Of a stretch of 64,000 nucleotides of DNA, positions 43,025 to 51,977 are shown in pieces. The notes below the pieces were generated by a model. It was given only the letters and a program-made list of their open reading frames with translations. It did not search any database and was not told the DNA's origin. Both the position numbers and the translations under genes were made by a program. The stretch is from assembly GCF_004217185.1 (NCBI RefSeq), contig NZ_SHKL01000002.1:1-64000 (forward strand). The letters run 5' to 3'. Numbering within the stretch: the first letter of the stretch is position 1; each line of letters opens with the position of its first letter. The stretch comes from Pseudonocardia sediminis. GTDB taxonomy: Bacteria > Actinomycetota > Actinomycetes > Mycobacteriales > Pseudonocardiaceae.

Positions 43025-45280
43025 TCAGCCCAGCCCGAGCTTCTTCGAGCACGACGGCCAGGCGTTCCAGCCCTGCTTGTCCTGCACCTTCTCCGCGACG
43101 GCGATCTGCTCTTCCTTGCTCGCCTGCGCCGCGTCGCCCTTGCCGCCGAAGGCCTCCCAGGTGGCGGGGTCGAACTGCAGCCCGCCCTTGTACCCGTTGC
43201 CCGTGTCGGTCGACCAGTCACCCGAGCTCTCGCACTCGGCCAACTTGTCCCAGGTCGCGGTGTCGGTCGCACCAGCCCCGGTATCGGCGGCGGGCGCGGC
43301 ATCGGCGCCCTGCGGATCGCGCGGCTGTGCCCCGGCCTGTTCCCCGGTCTGCTCCGCACCCGAGTCCCCGCCGGACTGGTCACCGCCGGACTGCTCACCG
43401 CCGGAGCTGCTCTCCTGGTCGGAAGCCCCGTCGCCGGTCGGCGTGTCTTCTGTGGAGCCGGAGTCCCCGGAACCGGCCGCAGGATCGCTCTGCTCGCCCG
43501 AGTCGCCGCTGCCGGAGGCCTGCTCCGTGCTCGAGTCGCCGGCGTTGTCCTGCCCGGAATCGCCGCCGGACCGGTCGTCGCCGGACTCGCCGCCGCCCTG
43601 GTCGCCGGAGTCCTGCGATTCGTCGGCGCCCCCGCCGGAGCTCGGCGTTGTCGAAGAGTCCTCTCCCCCGGAGCCCTGCGACGTCCCGTCCTGCCCGGTG
43701 GAGTCATCCCCGCCGGTCGAGCTGTCCCCGCCGCCGGTGTCGGAACTCCCGGATCCGGTGCTCTCGCTCCCGGACCCGGCGTCGATCCCGGCGGCCTCGA
43801 GCTTGTCGGCGAGCTGTTGAGCCAAGGGGTCGGTCGAAGCGGCTTCGTTCACCTGCTCGGCGAGTTTCTCGGCCTGCGGCTGCCACCCGGAGGCGGTGTC
43901 CGAGCCACTCTCGCTCGGCGTCGTCCCTCCGGCGCCGGCGTCCCCGCTGCCGTCGTTCCCCGCGCCGGTCTCACCGCCGCTGCCGGCGTCGCTGTCCTGG
44001 TCGACACCGGTGTCGCTGCCACCGGTGTCGTCGGTGGTGGTGTCAGGGCTCGGTTCGGGGGTGCTGCCCTGCTCGGTGTCCGGCCCGCCGGCGCCGCCGG
44101 TCCCGGCGGGCAGTGCCTGCTGCAGCTTCTGTGCCAGGTCCGCGGCGTTGATGTCGCCGCTGGCGCCGAGGGCCTGCATGAGCTCGCCGAGCAGCTGGAT
44201 CGCCGCCCGGGCGTCCTCGATGTCATCCGAGGACGCACCGGACTCGGTCGTGTCTGACGAGCTGCTCTCGCCGGTGTCGTCGGTGTTGGAGAGAGACTCG
44301 CTGGAGCTGTCGGTGTCTGAGCTGTCGCTGGGGGACTCGCTGCTGGAGTCGCCGCCCGGGGCGGGAGTCTTCGACGGCAGCGGGATGGCCGTCGTCTCGT
44401 CGTCGGGAGGGTCGGCCTGCGGCACCGCGGGTGCCGGGGTTGCTGCCGCGGGGGCCAGGGGCGCGGCGGCGGTCGGTGCCGCGGTGCCCGCCACGGCCGG
44501 ACCCGCGGTCGGCTTCACCGCGGTCGGTGGCTTCTGCGCTGGTGCGCTCGGCGCGGGCGCGCGGTCGGTCTTCGGTGTGCTGGCCGGTGCGGCGCTGGTG
44601 TCGAGGCAGGTCTGGGGCAGAGCGGGCTGTGCCTGCTTCTTCTTCTCGGTCTTCTCCTTAGTGGCGCCCTGTCCGGCCGCGGACGGCGCGGGCTTGGGTG
44701 CGGCGTTCTTCGCGGCCTCGCCTGCGGCGTCGACCGCGCCTCCGAGGGTGTCGTCGGCGGCCTGGCCGAGGGACTGCCCGAGATCGGAGATCGGGCCCGG
44801 GGCCGGCGGCGGGTCCTGCCCGAGTAGGTCGGCCGGGGTGGGGCCCAGACCGGCGCGGGCCAGCTCGACCGCGACCTGGTGCAGGGCGGGGTCGGTGGTG
44901 CCGTGGAGCTGGTCGGAGACGTCGACGGCCTTCTGCCGCCAGCCGCTGTAGCGGGCGGGGGTGAAACCCAGGTCGCTGATCTGCTGCGACAGCGCGGCGG
45001 CGCGCGGGTCGGTGGCGCCGGTGGTGCGCAGCTCGGCCAGCAGGGCGCGGGTCTCGGTGCGGGTCTGGCGCGCCGCGGCAAGCTGGCGCATCGCCTGCGG
45101 GGCGTCGCACTCGCGTGCGACGGTGCCCAGCTGTGCCGAGATCGGGCCGGCGGCGAGTGCGTAGCCGCCGGTCAGGGCCGAGGCGACGAGCAGGGCCACC
45201 GCCGAGCGGCGCACGGCTGGCCGCCTAGCGGAGACGGGAACGTGGGCGGCCCAGTAGGGCTTGCGGGAACGAGGGGACAT
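43025..45280 (-). CDS. Rpf-domain (resuscitation-promoting factor) transglycosylase with long Ser/Gly/Asp linker
   Basis: A 751-residue exported protein. N-terminal signal (about 23-48), a helical alpha domain (about 55-160), about 450 residues of Ser/Gly/Asp/Thr-rich linker, and at the C-terminus an Rpf/transglycosylase domain (about 672-751) with TWDKLAECESSGDWSTDTG (catalytic Glu in AECESSGDW), GGLQFDPATWEAFGG and WNAWPSCSKKLG. Such enzymes cleave peptidoglycan glycan strands. As the second wall lytic enzyme of the operon, its linker is long enough to cross the wall. Confidence 0.88.
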   Translation of the reverse strand: MSPRSRKPYWAAHVPVSARRPAVRRSAVALLVASALTGGYALAAGPISAQLGTVARECDAPQAMRQLAAARQTRTETRALLAELRTTGATDPRAAALSQQISDLGFTPARYSGWRQKAVDVSDQLHGTTDPALHQVAVELARAGLGPTPADLLGQDPPPAPGPISDLGQSLGQAADDTLGGAVDAAGEAAKNAAPKPAPSAAGQGATKEKTEKKKQAQPALPQTCLDTSAAPASTPKTDRAPAPSAPAQKPPTAVKPTAGPAVAGTAAPTAAAPLAPAAATPAPAVPQADPPDDETTAIPLPSKTPAPGGDSSSESPSDSSDTDSSSESLSNTDDTGESSSSDTTESGASSDDIEDARAAIQLLGELMQALGASGDINAADLAQKLQQALPAGTGGAGGPDTEQGSTPEPSPDTTTDDTGGSDTGVDQDSDAGSGGETGAGNDGSGDAGAGGTTPSESGSDTASGWQPQAEKLAEQVNEAASTDPLAQQLADKLEAAGIDAGSGSESTGSGSSDTGGGDSSTGGDDSTGQDGTSQGSGGEDSSTTPSSGGGADESQDSGDQGGGESGDDRSGGDSGQDNAGDSSTEQASGSGDSGEQSDPAAGSGDSGSTEDTPTGDGASDQESSSGGEQSGGDQSGGDSGAEQTGEQAGAQPRDPQGADAAPAADTGAGATDTATWDKLAECESSGDWSTDTGNGYKGGLQFDPATWEAFGGKGDAAQASKEEQIAVAEKVQDKQGWNAWPSCSKKLGLG

Positions 45281-45342
45281 CTCAGGTCTCCGTTGTGTGA
45301 TCGGGAGTGCACACCGAGGAATCGGGAGGAGTCAGCGGGAGA

Positions 45343-46563
45343 TCAGGCGCCATCGGAGCCGCCGCTGTCGGAGCCGCCGCCGGTTTCGGAGTCGCCGGTG
45401 GACCCGCCGCTGTCGGATCCACCGGAGCCGTCCTGGCCGCCGGTCGAGGCCTGGCCGTTGCCGTCGAGGGACCACTGCTTGACCCAGTCGACCTGCATGG
45501 ACCCGGTCTCGCTGTCGCCCTTGGGGAACCAGTCGAGCTGGATGCACAGGTGCATCGGGCCGGGTGGCAGCACGCCGGTATCGGTGGTCTTCCACCACTC
45601 CTTGCCATTGAGGTAGGCGGTGACGCCCTGTGGGGTCCACTCGACAGCCCAGTTGTTCCACTGGGTGGCGTCGACCTCGACGTCGCCCTGGACCTGGCTG
45701 TTGTCCTCGCCGTAGTGCAGGAAGATGTCGACCTTCTTGCGGGCGGAGTCGGAGATCTCGGCGAAGTCGATCTCGCCGCCGACCGGGAAGTTCTCCTCGT
45801 CGGGCCAGAGCAGGAACAGCGCGTTGTAGGACGGGGACCCGGTCGGGGCCTTCATTCGCCCTTCCCAGCGGCCGTACTTCTGCCCATCGCCCCAGGCCAT
45901 CCCGGCGGTGGTGCCATCGCCGGTGCCGTTGATGGTGAGGATGCCGTCCTTCACCGACGCGGCGTCGGGGGAACGGGTGCCGTTACCGGCGTGCCCGGGC
46001 CCGTCGTAGAGGTTCCAGCCCTCGACGCCGTTGGTGAAGTCATCGACCTTGTCCGGCTGGCCCCACCCGAGCGCATCCGCGGCCGTCGTGCCCTGACCAG
46101 AACTCTGACCGCCGCCGTCCTGCCCGGTGCCCGCCCCGCCGGAGTCCTGTCCACCGGAGTCCTGCCCTCCGGAGTCCTGCCCTCCGGAGTCCTGCCCTCC
46201 GGAGTCCTGCCCTCCGGAGTCCTGGCCACCCGAACCCTGCGAGTCCTGTCCGCTGGAGCCAGACTGGTCGCCGCCCTGGTTGCTACCGCCGCCGGAGTCC
46301 TGGCCGCCTCCACCGGACCCGGAGGAGGTGAGGCACTGGTCGGGTACAAAGCCGGGCTTGTTCGCCCCGACCCCGATGAGGGCTTCGCGCAGCTGCCGGG
46401 CACGGGGTGAGTTGTCGCCGGTCAGCTCGGCGAGTACGTGCACCGAGGTGATCCGCCACGCGCACGACACGTTGTCGGCGGGTGCGGCGGGGGTGATCCC
46501 GACCGTGGCGGCGAGGGTGGTCGCCGCGGCGAGTGAGGCCGAGACGAGCAGGTTCGGGCCCAT
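45343..46563 (-). CDS. Secreted GH16-family glucanase-like protein
   Basis: A 406-residue protein with a signal peptide (about 1-30), a Cys-containing N-terminal segment, six SGGQD repeats, then a GH16-type jelly-roll domain (about 175-370). The catalytic signature ExDxxE appears as GGEIDFAEI near residue 262; WGDGQKYGRWEGRMKA and WNNWAVEWTPQGVTAYLNG are family-typical. GH16 enzymes cut beta-1,3/1,4-glucans or galactans. Finding one inside a conjugation operon is unusual; it may attack a glucan coat or the surface of a recipient. The start overlaps the ParA-like stop by 1 nt. Confidence 0.82.
   Translation of the reverse strand: MGPNLLVSASLAAATTLAATVGITPAAPADNVSCAWRITSVHVLAELTGDNSPRARQLREALIGVGANKPGFVPDQCLTSSGSGGGGQDSGGGSNQGGDQSGSSGQDSQGSGGQDSGGQDSGGQDSGGQDSGGQDSGGQDSGGAGTGQDGGGQSSGQGTTAADALGWGQPDKVDDFTNGVEGWNLYDGPGHAGNGTRSPDAASVKDGILTINGTGDGTTAGMAWGDGQKYGRWEGRMKAPTGSPSYNALFLLWPDEENFPVGGEIDFAEISDSARKKVDIFLHYGEDNSQVQGDVEVDATQWNNWAVEWTPQGVTAYLNGKEWWKTTDTGVLPPGPMHLCIQLDWFPKGDSETGSMQVDWVKQWSLDGNGQASTGGQDGSGGSDSGGSTGDSETGGGSDSGGSDGA
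46137..46229. repeat. 15-nt tandem repeat (GGAGTCCTGCCCTCC), six units
   Basis: Encodes consecutive SGGQD units in the linker between N-terminal segment and GH16 domain; the central four units are identical at DNA level, indicating recent expansion. Confidence 0.9.
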
Positions 46564-47840
46564 CAGCGGAACCCGTGCGAGGCCAGGCCGCGGGTGCGGC
46601 GCCCGTGGAACCCCTCGGCGACCGCGGCGGCGAGCTCGAGCGCGGCGTCGCGGGTGTCCGGAGCGAGCGCGTCGAGGTCGATCAGCCCGCCGGTGGCCAG
46701 ATGCTTGTCCGGGGGGAGCTCGACCACCGCGCGGCAGCGGGACCGGAAGTGGTCCCGGATCCGGGCGAGGTCGACGTCGGGGGAGTAGCGGTCACACGAC
46801 AGAACGACCACGGCGTCGGAGGCCAGATCGGTGAAGCCTTGCGCGGTGAGCCAGTCCAGGGTCCGGGCCGCGCGGGAGGCCCCGTCCACTGTCGGCGCGC
46901 CCACGATGACGAGCGAGTCGGCGTGATCCAGGGTGCCCTGCATCGCCGAGTGCACGACGCCGGTTCCGGAGTCGGTGATCAGGCACTCGAAGAACCGCGA
47001 CAGCACCCGCAGCACGGCCTCGTAGTCGGTCTTGGAGAACATCTCCGACAGCTCGGGCTCCTGCTCGGAGGCCAGGACCTGCAGCCGCCCGGCGAGGTGG
47101 GTGAAGCCCGAGAGCTGAGTCGAGGTGCGGACCTGGTCGATCTGATCGAGCAGGTCGCGGATGGTGGTGGTGACCGCGCCCTCGCCGACGAGCCGGTCGG
47201 CCAGTGTGCCGGCGTCGGGGTTCGCGTCGATCGCGATGACCCGGTCGCCGCGGTGCTCGGCCAGCGCGAGCCCGAGAAGTGAGGCGACGGTGGTCTTGCC
47301 GATGCCGCCCTTGATCGAGCCGACCGCGACCGAGTGCGGCCCGGCCAGCGGGGTCCGGACCTTGGTCAGCAAGGCCCGGCGACGCTCCTCAATTTCGGAC
47401 AGGCCGGGGTTGATCCGGCCGCCGGTGAGCTTGTAGACCGCGGAACGCCAGCCGTCGCGGGGCGGGGTGCGCCGCACCCGGACCATGCCCTCGGTCGAGA
47501 GCGGTGTGAACCCGCCGGCCGGGGACGCGGCCGGGCGTGGTTCGTCCGGCTCATCCACCCCAGCCGGCGGGCCCACCGGGGGAGCGGGTTCGGGCGGTCG
47601 ACCCGGCGGAGCGGCGTTCCGCGCCGCGGTCCCCATCTCGGCCGATGGCACGGCTGGGCGGTCGGTCGGCTGCTCCGGGAACGACCAGCTCGGGCGGGTG
47701 GGAGCAGCGGGCTCCTCGGGGTGTTCCTTGTTGGCAGTGGTGGGCGCGGGGTCGGGACTCCGGGGTGCCGCCCAGGCCAGGGCTCCGGGGTCGGCGAGCC
47801 AGGACGAGGAAGAATCGTGCTTGGTGTTGTTCTGGGACAT
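46563..47840 (-). CDS. MinD/ParA-type ATPase of the secretion operon
   Basis: A 425-residue protein. The first 160 residues are Pro-rich and disordered. Then comes a ParA/MinD domain with intact deviant Walker A VGSIKGGIGKTTVASLLG, VIAIDANPDAGTLADRL, Walker B-type CLITDSGTGVVHSAMQG, and VVVLSCDRYSPDVD. Such ATPases occur in many actinobacterial conjugative and ESX loci and may localise the machine. It is distinct from the partition ParA at 21336 and overlaps the GH16 gene start by 1 nt. Confidence 0.85.
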   Translation of the reverse strand: MSQNNTKHDSSSSWLADPGALAWAAPRSPDPAPTTANKEHPEEPAAPTRPSWSFPEQPTDRPAVPSAEMGTAARNAAPPGRPPEPAPPVGPPAGVDEPDEPRPAASPAGGFTPLSTEGMVRVRRTPPRDGWRSAVYKLTGGRINPGLSEIEERRRALLTKVRTPLAGPHSVAVGSIKGGIGKTTVASLLGLALAEHRGDRVIAIDANPDAGTLADRLVGEGAVTTTIRDLLDQIDQVRTSTQLSGFTHLAGRLQVLASEQEPELSEMFSKTDYEAVLRVLSRFFECLITDSGTGVVHSAMQGTLDHADSLVIVGAPTVDGASRAARTLDWLTAQGFTDLASDAVVVLSCDRYSPDVDLARIRDHFRSRCRAVVELPPDKHLATGGLIDLDALAPDTRDAALELAAAVAEGFHGRRTRGLASHGFR

Positions 47841-47847
47841 GGCTACC

Positions 47848-48852
47848 TCAAGACGACGGGTCGGGGACCAGTTCGGGGTCGACGACCAGGCGGCCGTCGT
47901 CGCTGCTGCGGGTGACCGGGACCGTCATGCGCACCCAGCGCGCCGGACCTCCCCGCCACCGCGGGTCGCACTCAGCCGGCGCGCTGGACTCTGCGACCAC
48001 CCCGTAGGGCTCCTCGGTGCGCACCGGATCGGAGGCGTCGGGCGCAGGGCAGGCGCGCGCGTAGCCGGTCACGCGGACGGTGACCTCGACGAACACCACG
48101 ACCTCGGACCGGAACTCCATCCGGCCCGGCAACGGGGAGTCCGCGCGCTGCCTGCCCTCGCCCGACCATCCCCAGGTGCAGGCCCGGGGATCAGCGAGCA
48201 GGGTCCGTAGCACCTCTGCACGCCGGGTCGGATTGTCCTCATCCCACGACTGCCAGTCCGCCGCGAACCGCGCCGCGAACGACGCTGCCTCCAGCTCACC
48301 GATCGGCTCCAGGGACCGCACCGACCGCATCAGCGCTCGCTCGGTACGGGCCGCCGAGGGGCGGTGCACCAACGCAGCGCGTGCTGTCTGCCGGGAGGTG
48401 GAACCGTGACCGTTCGACAGGCTGGAGCCCATCGACATCGAGCGTTGCGGCGGTGCGATCTCCGCCTCCGCCGGAGCCTTCGTCGTCGGGCGGCCGCTCA
48501 CGTCGCCGTTCTCGCCGACGACTTCTGACTCCTCCTCAGCGGCGGACGCCGGAGCCTCCCGCGTCTCGTCGGGCATCCGCGTGGGTTGGGCGGGCAACCG
48601 CGAGGTGCGACCGCCGGGGCGAGAAGTGGGCGCGGTGGTGTCGGTCGGTGCCGGTGCGGGTCGCTGGTGGGAGAACAGGACCGGTGGTTCCCCATCGGGC
48701 TCAGCTACCGGCGCGAACGGTGCGGGCCGGCCGAGCGGATCAGCCGGGGCGGCGGGGCTGGGCGCGCCCGGTCGGGCGCCGTCCAAACCGGGGGCGACCC
48801 GCCATTGAGGGCCGTCGACCGGAGGAGCTCCTCCTCGGCTGCGCTTCGGCAT
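47848..48852 (-). CDS. First large protein of the secretion operon, possibly TcpC/VirB8-related
   Basis: A 334-residue protein without membrane helix. Residues 1-150 are Pro/Ala/Arg-rich. The C-terminal 190 residues form a folded domain with IGELEAASFAARFAADWQSW, RAEVLRTLLADP, and strand-rich EVVVFVEVTVRVTGYARACP then WVRMTVPVTRSSDDGRLVV. The FAADW...VEVTV pattern recalls the NTF2-like repeats of TcpC conjugation proteins, without the membrane anchor. ATG 48852 has no ribosome site of its own but overlaps an upstream stop as TGATG. Similarity is tentative. Confidence 0.55.
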   Translation of the reverse strand: MPKRSRGGAPPVDGPQWRVAPGLDGARPGAPSPAAPADPLGRPAPFAPVAEPDGEPPVLFSHQRPAPAPTDTTAPTSRPGGRTSRLPAQPTRMPDETREAPASAAEEESEVVGENGDVSGRPTTKAPAEAEIAPPQRSMSMGSSLSNGHGSTSRQTARAALVHRPSAARTERALMRSVRSLEPIGELEAASFAARFAADWQSWDEDNPTRRAEVLRTLLADPRACTWGWSGEGRQRADSPLPGRMEFRSEVVVFVEVTVRVTGYARACPAPDASDPVRTEEPYGVVAESSAPAECDPRWRGGPARWVRMTVPVTRSSDDGRLVVDPELVPDPSS

Positions 48853-49049
48853 CACGACAGCCGGCACGAGCGGCGTGTATGGCCGACGAGACCACTGAGT
48901 TTGCCCAGCGTGCAGGAGCAGACGCGTGCCGCCATTGTCTTCCGTCCTCCCCGCGGCCAGGCGACGCACGCGCCCTCTGAGGCGTGCGACACCCGGCGGT
49001 CGATTAGCTCTGCGTGACCGATACAGCTGCCAGCTCCTGACGCGTTCAT
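48852..49049 (-). CDS. Possible 65-residue Cys-containing leader protein of the secretion operon
   Basis: This frame (MNASGAGSCIGHAELIDRR...) ends in a TGA that overlaps the ATG of the 334-residue gene (TGATG), and it begins about 20 nt after the start point expected from the promoter at 49076-49103. It has five cysteines. No Shine-Dalgarno precedes its ATG. The overlap and the missing ribosome site of the next gene make translation plausible, not certain. Confidence 0.35.
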   Translation of the reverse strand: MNASGAGSCIGHAELIDRRVSHASEGACVAWPRGGRKTMAARVCSCTLGKLSGLVGHTRRSCRLS

Positions 49050-49075
49050 CTACGTCAGTGCTTAAAACGATGATC

Positions 49076-49103
49076 AGCGTAAACTGAGATACTAAGTTGT
49101 CAA
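49076..49103 (-). promoter_or_regulatory. Candidate promoter of the type IV secretion operon
   Basis: On the minus strand TTGACA is followed after 16 nt by TACGCT, in an AT-rich island. It lies about 220 nt upstream of the 334-residue gene and is the best promoter-like sequence ahead of the 15-gene operon. Confidence 0.55.
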
Positions 49104-49384
49104 GGCGGTGGAGCTGTGACCAGGGGCGAAGAGGAGCGCCGCGGGCGTCCACAGGCGGCGTCCTTCTGGGCGGATCAGGCGTTCGATGCGGTGCTGACCG
49201 GCGGCTTTTAGAGGTTGGAGCGGGATGATCCGGGGCATCGAGACCGGTACGTGTGCGACGTGGTGACGAGGCGATGACAGTTGGTGGTTGTCGAGACGAT
49301 GGCTAGACTCAACTCAGATGGAGAGGGGGGAGCGGGGCGGGACGCCGTTGACGCACATCACGGTCAACCCCACCTGCGGCGGCG
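49104..49384. other. Intergenic region between the secretion-operon promoter and the EspR-like gene
   Basis: With the leader region it makes 532 nt (48853-49384) lacking a secure gene. It presumably contains the promoter of the EspR-like gene, but no clear -35/-10 pair is seen on the plus strand. The sequence is AT-richer than its surroundings. Confidence 0.4.
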
Positions 49385-49891
49385 ATGACTGACAGTGATC
49401 TCTCTGGCGGCGGCGAGCTGGAGGTGGCCGCGGCGCAGTCCACACTCGCCGGCAAACTCGAGCGGCTGTTCGAGACCATCCCCAACCCGGCGACAGGCAA
49501 GCGCTACACCAACAACGCTGCAGCCGAAGCCATCGACGAGCTGGTGGCAGCGCTCCCCGAGGAGGAGCGGGTCGGCCGGTCGATCTCCCCGCAGTACATC
49601 TGGCAGCTGCGGCGAGGAGTGAAGGACAACCCGACCCTCAAGCACCTGAAATCGCTCGCTGCCCTGTTCGGGGTCGAGCCCGACGTCTTCCTCAACGACA
49701 CGGCCTACAGCGATCTCGCCGGGGAGCTCTCGGTGATCGCGGCCATGCGCCACTCGGGCGTCGACCAGATCGCCTTCCGGGCGCGTGGTCTATCCCCGGC
49801 CGGTGTCAACGCCGTGCTGGCCGCGCTGGATCACGCGCGAGCGGTGGAGGGCCTGCCGGCGCCCGATGAGTCCCCGGGCCCGCGAGGCTGA
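49385..49891 (+). CDS. EspR-like XRE-family regulator
   Basis: A 168-residue protein whose first 115 residues follow the plan of mycobacterial EspR: LAGKLERLFETIPNPATGKR (EspR has LNRLFDTVYPPG), AAEAIDEL, ISPQYIWQLRRGVKDNPTLK (helix-turn-helix, like LSQLRSGNRTNPS), and LKSLAALFGVEPDVFLND. The C-terminal part (about 120-155) is a helical dimerisation-like region. EspR is a nucleoid-associated regulator of ESX-1 secretion. Divergently placed from the type IV secretion operon, it is a natural candidate for its regulator. Confidence 0.8.
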   Translation: MTDSDLSGGGELEVAAAQSTLAGKLERLFETIPNPATGKRYTNNAAAEAIDELVAALPEEERVGRSISPQYIWQLRRGVKDNPTLKHLKSLAALFGVEPDVFLNDTAYSDLAGELSVIAAMRHSGVDQIAFRARGLSPAGVNAVLAALDHARAVEGLPAPDESPGPRG

Positions 49892-50059
49892 GTCGGCGAG
49901 GTCTCACGGAACGACGGTCCGGTTCGAGCTCGTAGCCTGACCTGCTTGCCGCCTGCTGGGTTTTCCACCACGGTTTACGCTCAAGAGGTTTCCGACCACT
50001 CGTGTGGCCGGTCCGGCTCGGTGTAGTCCGTAGCGCGCGGTCGGTCAGAAGGAGAGCCG

Positions 50060-51952
50060 ATGAGCAGCGCTGCAGGCGCAACCGAGACAGAAGCCGGTCT
50101 CACCTTCACCGCTCCGGCCCGGCTCTTCGCCGACGACATCGCGGAATCGCGGTGGCGCGGGCGAGTGGCGGGCCTGCACACACGGCTGCCCAGCTCCGCC
50201 GGTGGCAACCCCGCCCGCAGCGTCTACAGCAGCAACCGCAGTGGTACCTACGAGCTCTGGGTTTGGGACCGCGAGAGCGACGAACACCGCCAGGCCACCG
50301 ACCGGGCCAGCGGAACCCAGCTCGGAGCGCTCTCCGCCGACGGTGAGCACCTGTGGTGGTTCAACGACACCGACGGCAACGAGTTCGGTCACTGGGTCCG
50401 TCAGCCCTTCGCCGCCACCGGCTCCGCGGCACCGGTCGCTCCGGAGGCCGGTGACGGCATGGCCAGCGGTATTGCCCTCGGGGCCGGCGTCGCAGTGTTC
50501 GGACTCGCCACGCGCGAGGGCGTAGCGGTCTGGCGCCAGTACGACGGCCAACCCGCTGAGACGATCTACCAACACGCACAGGACGCGATGGTCGGCCCGA
50601 TCGCCGCCGACGCGACCCGGGTGATCGTCCGGCACACCGAGCACGGTGACGCCAGCACCCCGGGGATGCGCGCGGTGGACGTCGCCACCGGGGCATCGAC
50701 AGCCGAGCTCCGCGACGAAGGCCTTCGGCTCGTCCCACTCGGGTTCGCACCGATATCGGGGGACCCCCGGCTGCTGGCCGTGCACGAGCGCCGCGGGCGT
50801 GACCAGCTCCTGCTGTGGGACACCGACTCCGGTGCGGCCAACGAGCTCGACATCGACCTGCCCGGCCAACTCGAGGCCCGGTGGTTCCCCGACGGACGCT
50901 CGCTGTTGCTGCTGCACTCCTACGCAGCCCGGACCACGATGTACCGCTACGCCCTCGACGGCGGCACGCTCGAGCAGATCGGGCCCGACACCGGCTGTGT
51001 CGAGGAGGCCGGCGTCCGGCCCGACGGCACCGTCGAGTACAGCTGGTCCTCCGCCTCCTCGGCTCCCCGCATCCAGCGCTGGGACGCCGGGACCGACACT
51101 GCCCTCCTCGGTGACGCCAGCACATTGCCGGCCGACTCGGTCCCGGTCGACGCCGTCTGGATCGACGGGCCCGGTGGCCCGATCCACACGTTGATCTCCC
51201 GCCCCGACGGGCTCGGGGCCGGTCCCCACCGCACCGTCTTCCGCCTCCACGGCGGCCCCTTCGTCGACGACCGCGACGTCTACTCCCCGCGCCAGGCGAC
51301 CTGGGTCGACGCCGGGTGGACCGTGGTCACCCTCAACTACCGCGGCTCCACCGGCTACGGAGCGGCGTGGCGGCAGTCCATCGTCGGCCGGCCCGGCCTG
51401 ACCGAGATCGAGGACCTCGCCGCAGTTCAGGACTGGTGCGTACAGCAGGGCGTCAGCGACACGCAGGCCTGCGTGATGGAGGGCTACTCCTGGGGCGGCT
51501 ACCTGGTGCTGCTGGCGCTGGCCCAGCAGCCCGAGCGCTGGCGCGCCGGCATCGCCGGACTGCCCATCACCGACCACGCGATGGCCTACGAGGACGCCCC
51601 GGAACCGCTGCGCGCCATGGCCCGCGCCCTGTTCGGCGGCGCCCCGGACGAGGTTCCCGAGCGCTACACCGGCGCGTCGCCACTGGCGATGGCCGACCGC
51701 GTCGAGGCCGCGCCGCTGATCATCGCCGGGCGCAACGACCCCCGCTGCCCGATCCGGCAGATCAACGCCTACGCACAACGCCTGAGCGATCTGGGTAAGC
51801 CTCCTGCGATGTACCGCTACGACGGCGGCCACGGAACCCAGGTCAGCGGGACCGTGGAGGAGTTCCTGCTGGTCGCGATCTCCTTCGCCGAGGCGGCCCT
51901 GACCCAGCCTCCGAGCGAAGCGCCTCCACAGTCCGGCGAGCTGCCCTCCTGA
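50060..51952 (+). CDS. S9-family prolyl-oligopeptidase-like serine peptidase
   Basis: A 630-residue protein, ATG 50060 after AAGGAG. The N-terminal part (about 35-370) is a WD/beta-propeller-like repeat region (VYSSNRSGTYELWVWDRES, GALSADGEHLWWFNDTDG). The C-terminal alpha/beta-hydrolase domain has the nucleophile elbow EGYSWGGYLV near residue 475, an acid in AGRNDPRCPIRQ near 557, and His in YDGGHGTQVSG near 588. There is no signal peptide, so it is cytoplasmic and probably cleaves small peptides. It may turn over peptides related to the short frames at 62.2 kb, but nothing shows that directly. Confidence 0.85.
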   Translation: MSSAAGATETEAGLTFTAPARLFADDIAESRWRGRVAGLHTRLPSSAGGNPARSVYSSNRSGTYELWVWDRESDEHRQATDRASGTQLGALSADGEHLWWFNDTDGNEFGHWVRQPFAATGSAAPVAPEAGDGMASGIALGAGVAVFGLATREGVAVWRQYDGQPAETIYQHAQDAMVGPIAADATRVIVRHTEHGDASTPGMRAVDVATGASTAELRDEGLRLVPLGFAPISGDPRLLAVHERRGRDQLLLWDTDSGAANELDIDLPGQLEARWFPDGRSLLLLHSYAARTTMYRYALDGGTLEQIGPDTGCVEEAGVRPDGTVEYSWSSASSAPRIQRWDAGTDTALLGDASTLPADSVPVDAVWIDGPGGPIHTLISRPDGLGAGPHRTVFRLHGGPFVDDRDVYSPRQATWVDAGWTVVTLNYRGSTGYGAAWRQSIVGRPGLTEIEDLAAVQDWCVQQGVSDTQACVMEGYSWGGYLVLLALAQQPERWRAGIAGLPITDHAMAYEDAPEPLRAMARALFGGAPDEVPERYTGASPLAMADRVEAAPLIIAGRNDPRCPIRQINAYAQRLSDLGKPPAMYRYDGGHGTQVSGTVEEFLLVAISFAEAALTQPPSEAPPQSGELPS

Positions 51953-51977
51953 CGAGTACCGACCCCGCGGAGGAATG

